Part shown: one piece after another, positions 1-8,231 of the stretch
How positions within the stretch are numbered: the first letter of the stretch is position 1
Layout of the letters: every line of letters starts with the position of its first letter
Assembly: GCF_002608565.1 (NCBI RefSeq)
Contig: NZ_LIXM01000013.1
Span: 62,001-126,000, forward strand
From: Vibrio sp. PID17_43
GTDB taxonomy: Bacteria > Pseudomonadota > Gammaproteobacteria > Enterobacterales > Vibrionaceae
Length of the DNA: 64,000 bases
Direction of reading: 5' to 3'
Notes under the pieces: generated by a model
The model's input: the letters and a program-made list of their open reading frames with translations, nothing else
Databases searched by the model: none
Told to the model about the DNA's origin: nothing
Translations under genes and position numbers: made by a program

Positions 1-2
1 AA

Positions 3-410
3 CATACCCCATGTTTCTCTGGTGGTTGTTATACCGATGGCGGCGTCGCAGACTCTATTCCGGTGCGTGAAGCCCATCGCCGTGGCGCGCGAGACATCAC
101 GGTATTGCTTTCACACCCTTTAAATTATGAGAAGAAGCCAGTCAAAACCCCTTGGTTAATGAAAAAACTGTTCGCAGAACACCCCAAAATGGCAGAGGCC
201 ATGTTGAATCGCTCAGAGAATTACAATGAGTCACTAGCGTTCATTCGTAATCCGCCTGAAGGGACTCGAGTGCGTGTTATTGCTCCACCTGATGAGTTTC
301 ATGTTCAGCGCCTTTCTATGCGCCAGTCGGTATTATTAGAGGGTTATGAAATGGGGTTATTGGCAGGCCGTGAACATTTAATGCAACGCTCTTTTACGGG
401 GCTTAGGTAG
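3..410 (+). CDS. Patatin-like phospholipase, C-terminal part (5' end outside window)
   Basis: The reading frame is open from the first bases and ends at TAG 408-410, so this is the 3' end of a gene that begins before the window. Early in the visible part is YTDGGVADSIP, which matches the Asp-Gly (DGG) motif that supplies the catalytic aspartate of the Ser-Asp dyad in patatin-type lipid acyl hydrolases. The rest (positions about 120-400) resembles the C-terminal half of bacterial YjjU/RssA-like patatins, including a closing stretch with EGYEMGLLAGREH. The GXSXG nucleophile would lie upstream and cannot be seen. Family assignment is firm; substrate unknown. Confidence 0.8.
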   Translation, partial: HTPCFSGGCYTDGGVADSIPVREAHRRGARDITVLLSHPLNYEKKPVKTPWLMKKLFAEHPKMAEAMLNRSENYNESLAFIRNPPEGTRVRVIAPPDEFHVQRLSMRQSVLLEGYEMGLLAGREHLMQRSFTGLR

Positions 411-459
411 AGCAAACGGTCACATTGATATTATCGCAACACTTCATTCATGATCGCTT

Positions 460-491
460 AATAGTCTCCCCGCATCATGCGGGAGGCTATT
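460..491. terminator. Hairpin after the patatin gene
   Basis: Inverted repeat of about 15 bp (AATAG.CTCCC.GCAT against ATGCGGGAGGCTATT) with one bulge and a tiny loop. It follows the patatin stop codon by about 50 bases. There is no strong T run, so intrinsic termination is likely but not certain. Confidence 0.5.
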
Positions 492-520
492 AATAAAGCT
501 GAGGTATTGGTCTGTCATTG

Positions 521-670
521 ATGGATAAAATCGAGAGTGATTTGTGTAGTCAAGATATTGAAGAAATTCGATTGACCGTCGCGTCATTTAATCATGAAGG
601 TGAAGATTTCTACCATAAAATGGGCTATAGAGTGGTCACCAAAGCCATGAGAAAACGAGTGAAAGATTAA
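521..670 (+). pseudogene. GNAT acetyltransferase C-terminal remnant (49 codons)
   Basis: An ATG-initiated frame of 49 residues reads IEEIRLTVASFNHEGEDFYHKMGY and then a basic tail. This is the motif-B end of a GNAT acetyltransferase: strand 'xLxVxxxN..A..FY.KxGF'. The acetyl-CoA binding motif A (R/Q-x-x-G-x-G/A), about 60 residues earlier in the fold, is missing, and the sequence just upstream is the preceding gene's terminator. I infer a truncated remnant rather than a functional enzyme. It could be expressed as a small protein, but no good ribosome site is seen. Confidence 0.55.
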
Positions 671-712
671 GTTAATCTGAACTTAGAATGAGTGAGAGTT
701 CGTATACAGAAG

Positions 713-746
713 CGCCTCTTCATCATGAGTGAAGAGGCGTTTTTTA
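713..746. terminator. Rho-independent terminator between convergent units
   Basis: A perfect 10-bp stem, CGCCTCTTCA with TGAAGAGGCG, followed on the plus strand by TTTTTT. It sits 5 bases beyond the stop of the minus-strand peptidase gene and can serve both directions. Confidence 0.85.
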
Positions 747-750
747 CCCC

Positions 751-2046
751 TTATATCAGAGTCGCAGCGGTTTGTTTACCCATGGCGATTAGCTTATCCA
801 GAATGCGTTCGCCGTCTGCTCGCAGTCCGTTATGTTCATATTCGTTAGTGATCCATGCTTTCGCATTTGGCATGATAGCCAGTGTTTCACGGCTGATGTC
901 CATTTCTACAAACATATCGTCAGCGTAGACCGCACAGCTAACTGGCACTTTGTTTTGCGCCAGTTGCTCTGCATTGTAAAGTGGCGTCCAATCTTTTTTC
1001 GTTGCTAATAACTCTGCCGCGGCTTTAAGTGGTTTTAGGTTCGCGTATTGGTCGAACATCCATGGAAAAACCATTTCTCCGGTGAAGTAGAACGGTTTAC
1101 CTGGCTCATAGTTGAACGCATCGTACGATTGGCGAACTCGATGGGCACTCCAGTTGGAAGCGAAATCCTGGCAGTAGATTGATTCATGTAAAATGGCATA
1201 AATTGGGTTGGTCTGGAAATTCTGTTGCGCCAACATGTCATTTAAGAACTCGTAGCGTAGCTGAGGCTTGCCATTGACTTCTATGAAGGCACTTTCCAAC
1301 CAATAGTAGGTTGGTAGAAAGGTATCGCTAACACCAAAGTTAATGCCGATTTGTTGGAATTGCTCAACGGTAAAACGTTGGCCGTTCGGCAAAAACGCTT
1401 CGTTTTCTAGCAGATGATTGGCGATATTTTGGCAAAGTGCTTGTGCCTGTGGAAATTGCTGGAAGAAGGCTCGGTTTTTCTCCATTGTACGCTTAAATGT
1501 TGCTTGATAAACATCATCAGCATGACGAGAAACGGAAGGTACGCCTCCTGTAATGTAGCTTTGTAGCAAGCTATCTGGGAACATTGATAGGTACGTCAGA
1601 GTGCAGAAGCCACCAAAACTTTGTCCTAAAGTGGCCCACTTTTCGATGCCAAATTGGCGACGAACAAATTCAGCGTCTCTAATGATGTTATCTGCACGGA
1701 AGTGGCTTAGATACTCAGCTTGCTGCTCTGGATCTAAATGCGCCAAGGTTTGGTGGTTGATTACGCTGCTGTTACCTGTACCGCGTTGGTCTAAAAGCAG
1801 AACGCGATACTCTTGCAGTGCACGCTTGATCCAACCGCTGTTGCCATTTTGACGCGGAGAAGGAAAGCCAGGGCCGCCTTGTAAATACACTAACCATGGC
1901 TTGTCTGACTCTTCATCACCGACCAAAGATACGCTGCGTGCGAAGACGTTAAGCGTCCCTTTGCTAGCGTCTTGATAGTTGAGTGGAACGGTGAAGGTAT
2001 GGGGAATGTAATGCAATCCTGCGTCGATAAATGCTTGAGCGTTCAT
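751..2046 (-). CDS. Peptidase S33 family (proline iminopeptidase-like alpha/beta hydrolase)
   Basis: Cytosolic alpha/beta hydrolase of about 431 residues, the size of the large S33 prolyl aminopeptidases, which release N-terminal proline (or act on similar small substrates). Visible landmarks are the oxyanion segment YLQGGPGFPSP, the DQRGTGNS turn and the nucleophile elbow GQSFGG. The late ADDMFVE and EYEHNGLR segments are suitable for the catalytic Asp and His. I chose the ATG at 2046 because it has AAGGAA about 10 bases upstream and because the family starts near 'GLHYIPHTFTVPLNYQ'. An upstream in-frame ATG at 2130 would add 28 poorly matching residues. Stands alone, with a terminator at 713-746. 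Confidence 0.85.
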   Translation of the reverse strand: MNAQAFIDAGLHYIPHTFTVPLNYQDASKGTLNVFARSVSLVGDEESDKPWLVYLQGGPGFPSPRQNGNSGWIKRALQEYRVLLLDQRGTGNSSVINHQTLAHLDPEQQAEYLSHFRADNIIRDAEFVRRQFGIEKWATLGQSFGGFCTLTYLSMFPDSLLQSYITGGVPSVSRHADDVYQATFKRTMEKNRAFFQQFPQAQALCQNIANHLLENEAFLPNGQRFTVEQFQQIGINFGVSDTFLPTYYWLESAFIEVNGKPQLRYEFLNDMLAQQNFQTNPIYAILHESIYCQDFASNWSAHRVRQSYDAFNYEPGKPFYFTGEMVFPWMFDQYANLKPLKAAAELLATKKDWTPLYNAEQLAQNKVPVSCAVYADDMFVEMDISRETLAIMPNAKAWITNEYEHNGLRADGERILDKLIAMGKQTAATLI

Positions 2047-2371
2047 TGTTATTGGTATTTCCTTATTGAGAACGGTTTGTGCGACTCGCTTTAGTATCAT
2101 CACTTTACTTCGGTTTAGCGCTTTAACCAATGGCGACAGACTAATAATTCGATAGCCGTAGTGCAGTAGTGCGCGTCTCTCGCGACAGAAAGTGTTCCTT
2201 TGAAGTGGTGCTATGTGTGTAGTGGACTATGATCACATTACAGCTTATTGCTTTAGCAATGAAATCACACGCTTAAATGCATGGGCTGTGACAGAAACCC
2301 ACAATATGTTCGGCAATAGAGGTGTGCGTTGCCGTTAGCTGTATCGCTGTGCTGATCATGGAGGAAGCCAG

Positions 2372-3529
2372 ATGAAACGTTCTTTACCCCGATGGATATT
2401 AGTCGTCTACTTAATTAGCGCGCCAGTGTTGGCGGTGATCACGCCAGAGCCCCCGGAACTGCAAGCAAAAGGCTATGTATTAATGGATTATCAATCTGGC
2501 GCCATTATTGCCGAGCAAAATGCAAGGGCAGGATTAGCGCCTGCCAGTTTAACCAAATTGATGACGGCATATGTGATAGGGCAGGAGATCAAAGCTGGCC
2601 GTTTGAGTTGGGAAGATAAGGTGACAGTGAGTGAAAATGCATGGTCAGCAAAATTTCCTGACTCTTCCAAAATGTTTATTAAGCCCAAAGACGAAATCAG
2701 CGTCGGGAACTTGATGCGCGGTGTGATCATTCAGTCCGGAAATGATGCATGTGTGGCGCTCGCAGAACATGTCGCGGGCAGTGAGAGTGCATTTGTGTCT
2801 TTGATGAACGGTTGGGCTGAGAAGTTGGGTTTACAAGATACCTATTTTGTTAACTCTCATGGTTTAGATAGTGAGGGCATTCAAACTTCTCCAGCAGATA
2901 TGGCAAGGCTAATGCAGTCAATTATCAAAGATGTACCAGACGTTTATGCTCTTTATAGTGAAAAAGTGTTTAAGTGGAATGACATCACTCAGTACAACCG
3001 CAATAAGTTGCTGTGGGATAACTCGATTGATGTAGATGGTGGGAAAACTGGTTACACCAGTAACGCCGGGTACAGTTTGGTCAGCTCGGCAAAAGAGGGG
3101 AAGATGCGATTGATATCTGTGGTGATGGGAACGCCAAGCAAGCGCTCGAGAATAAGCCAATCTAAGAATTTGTTGAGTTATGGTTTCCGTTTTTATGATA
3201 CCAAGCAAATTGCGAAACAGGGCGAAGTTGAATCTAAAGTGAGGATTTGGAAAGGTGATGTCAGCGAAATCGACTTAAGTTTTGCTCAAGATGTATTCCT
3301 TACTCTTCCACGTACCATGCGAGCGAAGTTAGACAAAGTGGTCATTGTGAATGAGCCTTTGATTGCTCCAATCAAGAAGGGGGACGTCGTTGGTAAAGTG
3401 ATATGGAAAAATGACGACGAAACGGTCGCAAGCTATCCGCTTGTCAGCAACCAAACTGTAGATGAGGGATCATGGATTGGTCAGCTTTGGGACAGCTTCA
3501 TGCTTTGGGTTAAATCATTATTTAATTAA
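2372..3529 (+). CDS. dacA: D-alanyl-D-alanine carboxypeptidase (PBP5/6 family)
   Basis: Low-molecular-mass penicillin-binding protein that trims the terminal D-Ala from peptidoglycan pentapeptides in the periplasm. An N-terminal signal sequence (residues 1-21, ending LISAPVLA) precedes the three active-site motifs in order: SLTK (Ser59/Lys62), SGN (122-124) and KTG in GGKTGYTSNAGYS near residue 225. The C-terminal beta-sheet domain (about 260-360) ends in a hydrophobic/basic stretch (WDSFMLWVKSLF), matching the amphipathic membrane anchor of PBP5. At 385 aa it is of normal length. GGAGG lies 7 bases before the ATG. The symbol is by family; a dacC or dacD-type paralogue cannot be excluded. Confidence 0.9.
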   Translation: MKRSLPRWILVVYLISAPVLAVITPEPPELQAKGYVLMDYQSGAIIAEQNARAGLAPASLTKLMTAYVIGQEIKAGRLSWEDKVTVSENAWSAKFPDSSKMFIKPKDEISVGNLMRGVIIQSGNDACVALAEHVAGSESAFVSLMNGWAEKLGLQDTYFVNSHGLDSEGIQTSPADMARLMQSIIKDVPDVYALYSEKVFKWNDITQYNRNKLLWDNSIDVDGGKTGYTSNAGYSLVSSAKEGKMRLISVVMGTPSKRSRISQSKNLLSYGFRFYDTKQIAKQGEVESKVRIWKGDVSEIDLSFAQDVFLTLPRTMRAKLDKVVIVNEPLIAPIKKGDVVGKVIWKNDDETVASYPLVSNQTVDEGSWIGQLWDSFMLWVKSLFN

Positions 3530-3539
3530 ACAAAAATCC

Positions 3540-3575
3540 CATATACCCAATACCATCAAGGTGCGTGGGTATATG
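3540..3575 (+). terminator. Hairpin after dacA
   Basis: A 10-bp perfect stem, CATATACCCA with TGGGTATATG, and a 16-base loop starting 10 bases after the stop. The T run is weak, so it may act as a transcript-end stabiliser as much as a terminator. It lies between dacA and the convergent LysR pseudogene. Confidence 0.6.
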
Positions 3576-3594
3576 GAGTCGTCATACTAATTAC

Positions 3595-4497
3595 TCAAAA
3601 TGTTGCCAGTACTTTCGCCCGTTTCTGACGGCATTTTTCTTGTATGAAATTGCGGAACGAGCGAATGGTTGGCGTCAGCAAATGACGGTCAGCACACATC
3701 ATGTAGAGTGGCACTGGACCGCAATCCCAGCCTAGTCATACGCGCACAAGTCTACCCTCAATTAAATCTTGGCTAATGTCCATTAATGATTTGTTGGTAA
3801 TGCCCTTCCCCTTAATCGCTAAGCGATGTGATAAATCGCTGTTGTTGCTCAGTAGATTTCCTCTTACAACGACTTGTTCGGTTTCGCCATTTCGAGTTAG
3901 CGTCCATTTGTTGTAAGCCGAATCAGTGACTATGTAACACAGGCAGTTATGCTGATTGAGATCTTCTGGTTTTGTTAACAATGGATGGCGAGATACGTAC
4001 TCAGGTGAGGCACATAAGGTTTGTTCGTTTGCACCACACCAAGCAAAATCACAAGGTTCACCATAACGAATCGCGATGTCTACCGGCTAGGTGTACATGT
4101 CGGTGAGGCTATCAGCAAGGTCAAGCTTAATAGAAACATTGGGGTAAACATTGATGAATTCATCTACCCAGCCGAGGAGCATATTTCGACCCAGTTCCGA
4201 GGGAGCGGTGATGTGCAGTTGGCCCGATAGCTCACCACGCGCACTGGCGATTTTATCTAGGCTCTCTTGCCGTGTAACTAAGGCCTGCGTAGTTTTGTCG
4301 AGAAATAACTCACCTTCAGAGGTTAAACGCAGACTTCGTGTTGAGCGTACAAACAGTGGAACCCCAATCTGTCCTTCAAGGCGTTTAATTGAGGCGGAGA
4401 TTGCCGCAGACGTCATATCTATGCTGTTAGCGGCTTTGGAAAAACTCCCTTGCCGGGCCGTTGCGACAAAAATATTTAGGTCATTGAGGGCTTTCGT
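3595..4497 (-). pseudogene. LysR-family regulator with lost start codon and two in-frame stops
   Basis: Read in a single minus-strand frame, the region encodes a 300-residue LysR regulator from end to end. It has the winged HTH (LNDLNIFVATARQGSFSKAA ... AAISASIKRLEG), the hinge, and an effector domain with PVDIAIRYGEP and a C-terminal RHLLTPTIRSFRNF. The frame carries three lesions: the expected ATG is ACG (4497-4495), giving T-K-A-L-N-D; a TAG at 4089-4087 sits before PVDIAI; and a TGA at 3738-3736 follows GRLVRV. No insertion or deletion is needed. The length exactly fits the family, so I infer a recently inactivated gene. Internal ATG 4416 would give only a 109-residue HTH fragment. Confidence 0.85.
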
Positions 4498-4637
4498 AGC
4501 GGAGGGCCATTAAACTATTTGAGCGACTATAGGGGGGGATGAGTAGGCTAATACAAGCTTAAAATATTAGGTGGCAGGTAAACTTTGGGTTAGATTAGGC
4601 GATAATGCATAAGCGAAACTATTATCGGATCAACATT

Positions 4638-4856
4638 ATGAGCCACCAACAGCCGAATAACCCTCTGCATGGGTTGAGTTTAGAAAAAATCCTTACCCGT
4701 TTAGTGGAGCACTTTGGGTGGAACGGAATGCATGAGCGCGTAAGTGTGAACTGTTTTAAGAAAGATCCGTCGATCAAATCATCTCTGAAATTTTTGCGTA
4801 AGACTCAGTGGGCGAGAGACAAAATCGAATCTTTGTATATTGAGACGTTTTGCTAA
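4638..4856 (+). CDS. VF530-family small DNA-binding protein (DUF2132)
   Basis: A 72-residue protein covering the whole VF530 domain. It opens with the family's [13 protein letters not shown] and carries [19 protein letters not shown] followed by TQWARDKIE. The family is named after a Vibrio fischeri protein with a helical fold reported to bind DNA; its cellular role is not known. I chose ATG 4638 because homologues begin just before the NNPLHG motif, though an ATG at 4605 is also in frame. A longer paralogue lies at 16174-16617. A strong terminator follows at 4873-4897. Confidence 0.85.
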   Translation: MSHQQPNNPLHGLSLEKILTRLVEHFGWNGMHERVSVNCFKKDPSIKSSLKFLRKTQWARDKIESLYIETFC

Positions 4857-4872
4857 GCTCAACAACCATGAG

Positions 4873-4897
4873 AAGGTGGCAATAGGCCACCTTTTTT
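4873..4897 (+). terminator. Rho-independent terminator
   Basis: Stem AAGGTGGC/GCCACCTT with a 5-base loop and six T residues, 16 bases after the VF530 stop. Confidence 0.9.
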
Positions 4898-4907
4898 ATT
4901 GGTTCGA

Positions 4908-5357
4908 TTATTTTAAATGGTGCGTGCCGCCACTGCTTTCTAATTCAAGAATGGAGTCACGCACGTGTTTTGGTATCGCTGTTTTCACGTTGTTTTTGAA
5001 GTCAAACATCACACCAGTTGCGGTCGCGATCGTCGCAATTTTGCCCCACTTCTTGCTAAACACTTGGTATTCCATCGTGAGTCGGTCTTCTTGCATGTCA
5101 ACGACACGAGAGCCAATAAGAAGCGTATCAGGGAAAGTCACAGGAAGTTTGTAGCGGCATTGTGTTTCACTCAGTACTGGGCCGACCTGTGTTGTTTTTA
5201 GATCAATCAATATATTGATTTTATTAAAGTAATCCAATCTTGCCGTTTCAAAGTAGCGGAAATAAACGGCATTGTTGACGTGTTGTAGGGCATCCATCTC
5301 GCCCCAAGCGACTTTTATCTCCGTAATGACTGGAAAGTCATTCAATAGCGTATCCAT
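4908..5357 (-). CDS. Acyl-CoA thioesterase, hot-dog fold (4HBT family)
   Basis: A 149-residue hot-dog protein. The segment VAWGEMDALQHVNNAVYFRYFETAR is the 4-hydroxybenzoyl-CoA thioesterase/YbgC-type active-site helix, with Asp in GEMD as the probable catalytic residue. It should hydrolyse an acyl-CoA or acyl-ACP in the cytosol; the substrate cannot be told from sequence. Length is usual for single-domain members. It is a single-gene unit facing away from fpr across a 197-base divergent region. Confidence 0.85.
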   Translation of the reverse strand: MDTLLNDFPVITEIKVAWGEMDALQHVNNAVYFRYFETARLDYFNKINILIDLKTTQVGPVLSETQCRYKLPVTFPDTLLIGSRVVDMQEDRLTMEYQVFSKKWGKIATIATATGVMFDFKNNVKTAIPKHVRDSILELESSGGTHHLK

Positions 5358-5554
5358 CTTTGTGTTCCCTTATCTCTACATGACTGCATTTTGCGAAGCG
5401 GCTTACTAATTTGAGTAAACATTCTAGATGGGGCTGTCTAGAATGTAATAAGTTTGTGCTAAAAGTGTGAAATTTAATGGTAAATCACATCGTGTAACCA
5501 TATAACGTTTTATACAGCACTGCTTTAAATATGAACCACCAGAGGAGATGAGCA

Positions 5555-6319
5555 ATGACAGAACTGAAAGGTTTTAACCTAGGCAAGGTAGAGAAGCGAG
5601 TCGATTGGACTGATGAACTGTTTAGCTTGCGGGTTTCTGGCGCCCCTTTGGTTTTTAAAGCAGGGCAATTTACTAAGCTCGCTTTACTCGATGAACGAGG
5701 AGAACCGATCAGCCGCGCGTATTCGGTAGTGAATGCACCCAGTGAGCAATTCGACTGGTTAGAGTTTCTTATCGTAGCTAATCCACAAGGGCGGTTAACC
5801 CCTAAGCTTCAGAAGCTCAAACCCGGTGACCGCATTTTCGTTGGTGAAGTGGCACATGGTGACTTGGTACACGATACGATTCCAAAGCACGCCAATGACT
5901 TATGGTTACTCTCTACAGGCACCGGCATTGGTCCTTTTCTTTCCCTCTTAGATGACATCAATTTGCTACCTCACAGTGATAATATCGTGTTGGTGCATGG
6001 GGTGAGATATGGAAAAGACCGGGTATATCAGTATTTAATTGAGCAACTTCAACAGCGTTATGAAGGACGTTTGAAATACGTTCCAATTGTCAGTCGAGAA
6101 AGTATTGAAGGAAAATTACAGGGGCGAATGCCGGAGCTTATTGCCTCTGGCGAGCTTTCGAATATGGCAGATGTCTCTTTCTCTCAGCAGAGCAGTTTTG
6201 TGATGATGTGTGGCAACCCAGAGATGATCAAAGATACCTCTCAGGTCTTGCAAACGCTAGGCTTAGATAAATATCGAACTCGTACCGGAGGAAATATCAT
6301 TTATGAAAGATATTGGTGA
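5555..6319 (+). CDS. fpr: Ferredoxin--NADP(+) reductase
   Basis: FAD enzyme passing electrons between NADPH and ferredoxin/flavodoxin, often in oxidative-stress defence. At 254 aa it has the class-II bacterial Fpr order: FAD-binding barrel (residues about 1-100) with RAYSVVNAP binding the isoalloxazine, then the NADP domain with STGTGIGPFLSLL and MMCGNP. It closes with IIYERYW, whose terminal aromatic pair stacks on FAD in this class. AGAGGAGATG precedes the ATG by a few bases. In enterobacteria fpr is a SoxRS target; a SoxR gene exists here at 40466, but I see no convincing SoxR-like box upstream of fpr. Confidence 0.93.
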   Translation: MTELKGFNLGKVEKRVDWTDELFSLRVSGAPLVFKAGQFTKLALLDERGEPISRAYSVVNAPSEQFDWLEFLIVANPQGRLTPKLQKLKPGDRIFVGEVAHGDLVHDTIPKHANDLWLLSTGTGIGPFLSLLDDINLLPHSDNIVLVHGVRYGKDRVYQYLIEQLQQRYEGRLKYVPIVSRESIEGKLQGRMPELIASGELSNMADVSFSQQSSFVMMCGNPEMIKDTSQVLQTLGLDKYRTRTGGNIIYERYW

Positions 6320-6482
6320 TCCTGTGTTATCTGCCACGCTAAGTTTAATGCTGATCGCATTTATGTGATTCAATCTTTCTCTTGCATCGTTACTACCCAT
6401 TTGACGGTCGCAATTTATCAACGGCCAGTTACAATTTTCGTAACGAACCCATCATTAACTTACATTGCATTGAGGATCAAGG

Positions 6483-7319
6483 ATGACCAAGAGCGCATTG
6501 TGGTCAGTTTACCTTGCTACATTAATGCCTTTCTCTGCGCAAGCCGCGGAGTGGGAGATAGAAGTAGGCGGATTTTTCTCGCGAACTGACACGAAACTTA
6601 ACGCGTACGATCCCTATTTAGATAAGATTCGCTCGATTGACTTTGAATCGGATCTCGATCTAAAAGAAGTGGCGTTACTGCCCTATCTAGATCTCGAGTA
6701 TTACTTTAACGACAAGCATAGTGTCTATTTTGATTGGCGTAGTTTACATAGGGAAGCAACCAGAACGGCGGTGACTAAGCCGTTTGAGTTCACCTCTGGC
6801 GGTGTGGCCTACGTCGTACAAGCGGGATCAAAACTAATCACAGAGTTAGATATCGATATCGCACGGATTGGCTATGGCTACCAGTTTTACACCAATGAGA
6901 AGTGGTCTTTAGATGTTTTAGCTGGCTTGCACGTGATGTGGCTGTCGCTAGGCTTTGATGGCAAGTTTGGTGTTAAAGTCGGTGATGAAGTTGAAATCCC
7001 GACGTTGCTCATTGATGAAAAGGTGATTAATGAAGTGACAGCGCCTTTACCTGATCTCGGGATTCGAGTTGAATATGCTTTGAGTGAAGAGTGGCTCTTG
7101 AGAAGTCATGCGCAGCTGTTTTATTTATCAATAGAGGATATTGAAGGTTACCTTGCTGAGGTCGATATTGGTGCAAAGTACTTTATCACTGATCAGTTTA
7201 GTGCCACGGGATCGTTTAATTATTATGAAGTTGGCGTGGATTACGACAGTAGCCGCTCTGATATTGACGTTACATTCCGCTTTTATGGGCCGATGTTGAC
7301 TCTAGCGTACAAGTTCTGA
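6483..7319 (+). CDS. Predicted outer-membrane beta-barrel protein
   Basis: A 278-residue exported protein with a signal peptide ending SAQA|AEWEIEVGG. After that come alternating hydrophobic/polar strands with aromatic girdles (YYFNDKHSVYFDWRSLHREA; WSLDVLAGLHVMWLS) and a terminal strand LTLAYKF. The last Phe is the usual C-terminal signal for barrel insertion by the BAM complex. Strand count suggests about 8-10 strands. It has no recognisable catalytic residues. GAGGATCAAGG precedes the ATG. The ligand is unknown and I do not recognise a named family beyond OMP_b-brl-like. Confidence 0.7.
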   Translation: MTKSALWSVYLATLMPFSAQAAEWEIEVGGFFSRTDTKLNAYDPYLDKIRSIDFESDLDLKEVALLPYLDLEYYFNDKHSVYFDWRSLHREATRTAVTKPFEFTSGGVAYVVQAGSKLITELDIDIARIGYGYQFYTNEKWSLDVLAGLHVMWLSLGFDGKFGVKVGDEVEIPTLLIDEKVINEVTAPLPDLGIRVEYALSEEWLLRSHAQLFYLSIEDIEGYLAEVDIGAKYFITDQFSATGSFNYYEVGVDYDSSRSDIDVTFRFYGPMLTLAYKF

Positions 7320-7382
7320 TCAACAAAGCCACACACATGCGTGGCTTCGATTTTCCTAAGAAAGGAATGAGTAAACACAGGA

Positions 7383-8033
7383 TTATTGCTTGTTTACGTA
7401 TTCTTTAAAACGCGCTTTGGTCTCGGCGTCCGCTTTTTGGTACCAAAAGTGAAGCATCTCTTCTGCGGTTGAGTCCGCTTTTACTGCTACAGCGGCTTGG
7501 TTCGCTTGTGTCGGAATCTTTGCCGGCTGAACCGCGCCTGCAACGGCGATTGCCGCTACGCCACCCGTACGATTGTAGTCTTCTACTTCACGAACGTAGT
7601 CACGGCCGATTTGCATGCCAGGTTTGATGAGTTTGTCTTGCTCAACAGCAATCGCGTTACCAGATGCATCAATCAGTTTCCAATCTAGGTCTTTGATTTT
7701 GCTTTCTGCTTCACGAAGGTCACGGTACTTAGGAAGTTGGAACGTAAGCGTTGCGTCAGTTGCGTTGAATCGAGTGATGATTGCGTCACTTTCAACGCTA
7801 ACACGGTCATTACCTTGACTAAAGAATGGAGAGTAGCGGAAGACCACTTGATTTATGCCATCTGGTAAAGTGACCGTTTTTTCAGACGCAAAGAAGCCAC
7901 CTGATACTTTTACTTTCTCTCCATTTGTCGCCAAAATTGAAACGTTATCAGGAACATTTATCGTCACGTCCGCGAAGGCCATACTACTCATTGCAAGAGC
8001 AAGCGCACAAGTTAAAGGCTTGATCAATTTCAT
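7383..8033 (-). CDS. DUF2057/UPF0319 (YccT/CsgI-like) periplasmic protein
   Basis: Exported 216-residue protein. The signal peptide MKLIKPLTCALALAMSSMAFA is followed by the DUF2057 pattern: INVPDNVSILATNGEKV, LPDGINQVVFRY and a C-terminal LHFWYQKADAETKARFKEYV, which matches the conserved LKYWF.LAD..TR.TF end of E. coli YccT. YccT has been linked to restraint of curli assembly; whether that applies here is unknown. I chose ATG 8033 because it begins the signal peptide; the frame runs further upstream without support. It is transcribed alone. Confidence 0.85.
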   Translation of the reverse strand: MKLIKPLTCALALAMSSMAFADVTINVPDNVSILATNGEKVKVSGGFFASEKTVTLPDGINQVVFRYSPFFSQGNDRVSVESDAIITRFNATDATLTFQLPKYRDLREAESKIKDLDWKLIDASGNAIAVEQDKLIKPGMQIGRDYVREVEDYNRTGGVAAIAVAGAVQPAKIPTQANQAAVAVKADSTAEEMLHFWYQKADAETKARFKEYVNKQ

Positions 8034-8188
8034 TGTTTTTATCCTAAGCACAGTCATCAGTATTAGTGGCCATTGAGGTTGCATCGATAAGTGACTGATT
8101 GCAACTCTTGAATGTAAGAAGAATGAAAATTTAACAAGAATGTCATTTTAATCTTATTTGACCAGGCAAAACGGTAAACTAAATAGCG

Positions 8189-8213
8189 CAAACCGCTGGT
8201 TCACAGCGGTTTG
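8189..8213 (-). terminator. Hairpin at the end of the FUSC/channel operon
   Basis: Perfect 10-bp stem CAAACCGCTG/CAGCGGTTTG with a GTTCA loop, 19 bases beyond the last stop codon of the operon on the minus strand. The T tract is poor. Confidence 0.55.
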
Positions 8214-8231
8214 TTGCAAATTGCTTAATGA

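Noticed and set aside
3736-4416. Two short minus-strand frames that could be called as separate small proteins
   Set aside because: They lie in one frame separated only by TAG and together with flanking codons make one LysR protein, so I treat them as a single pseudogene.
5358-5554. SoxR-box or CRP site in the fpr promoter
   Set aside because: Only broken TGTGA/TCACA halves with the wrong spacing were seen, and no CCTCAA/TTGAGG pair.
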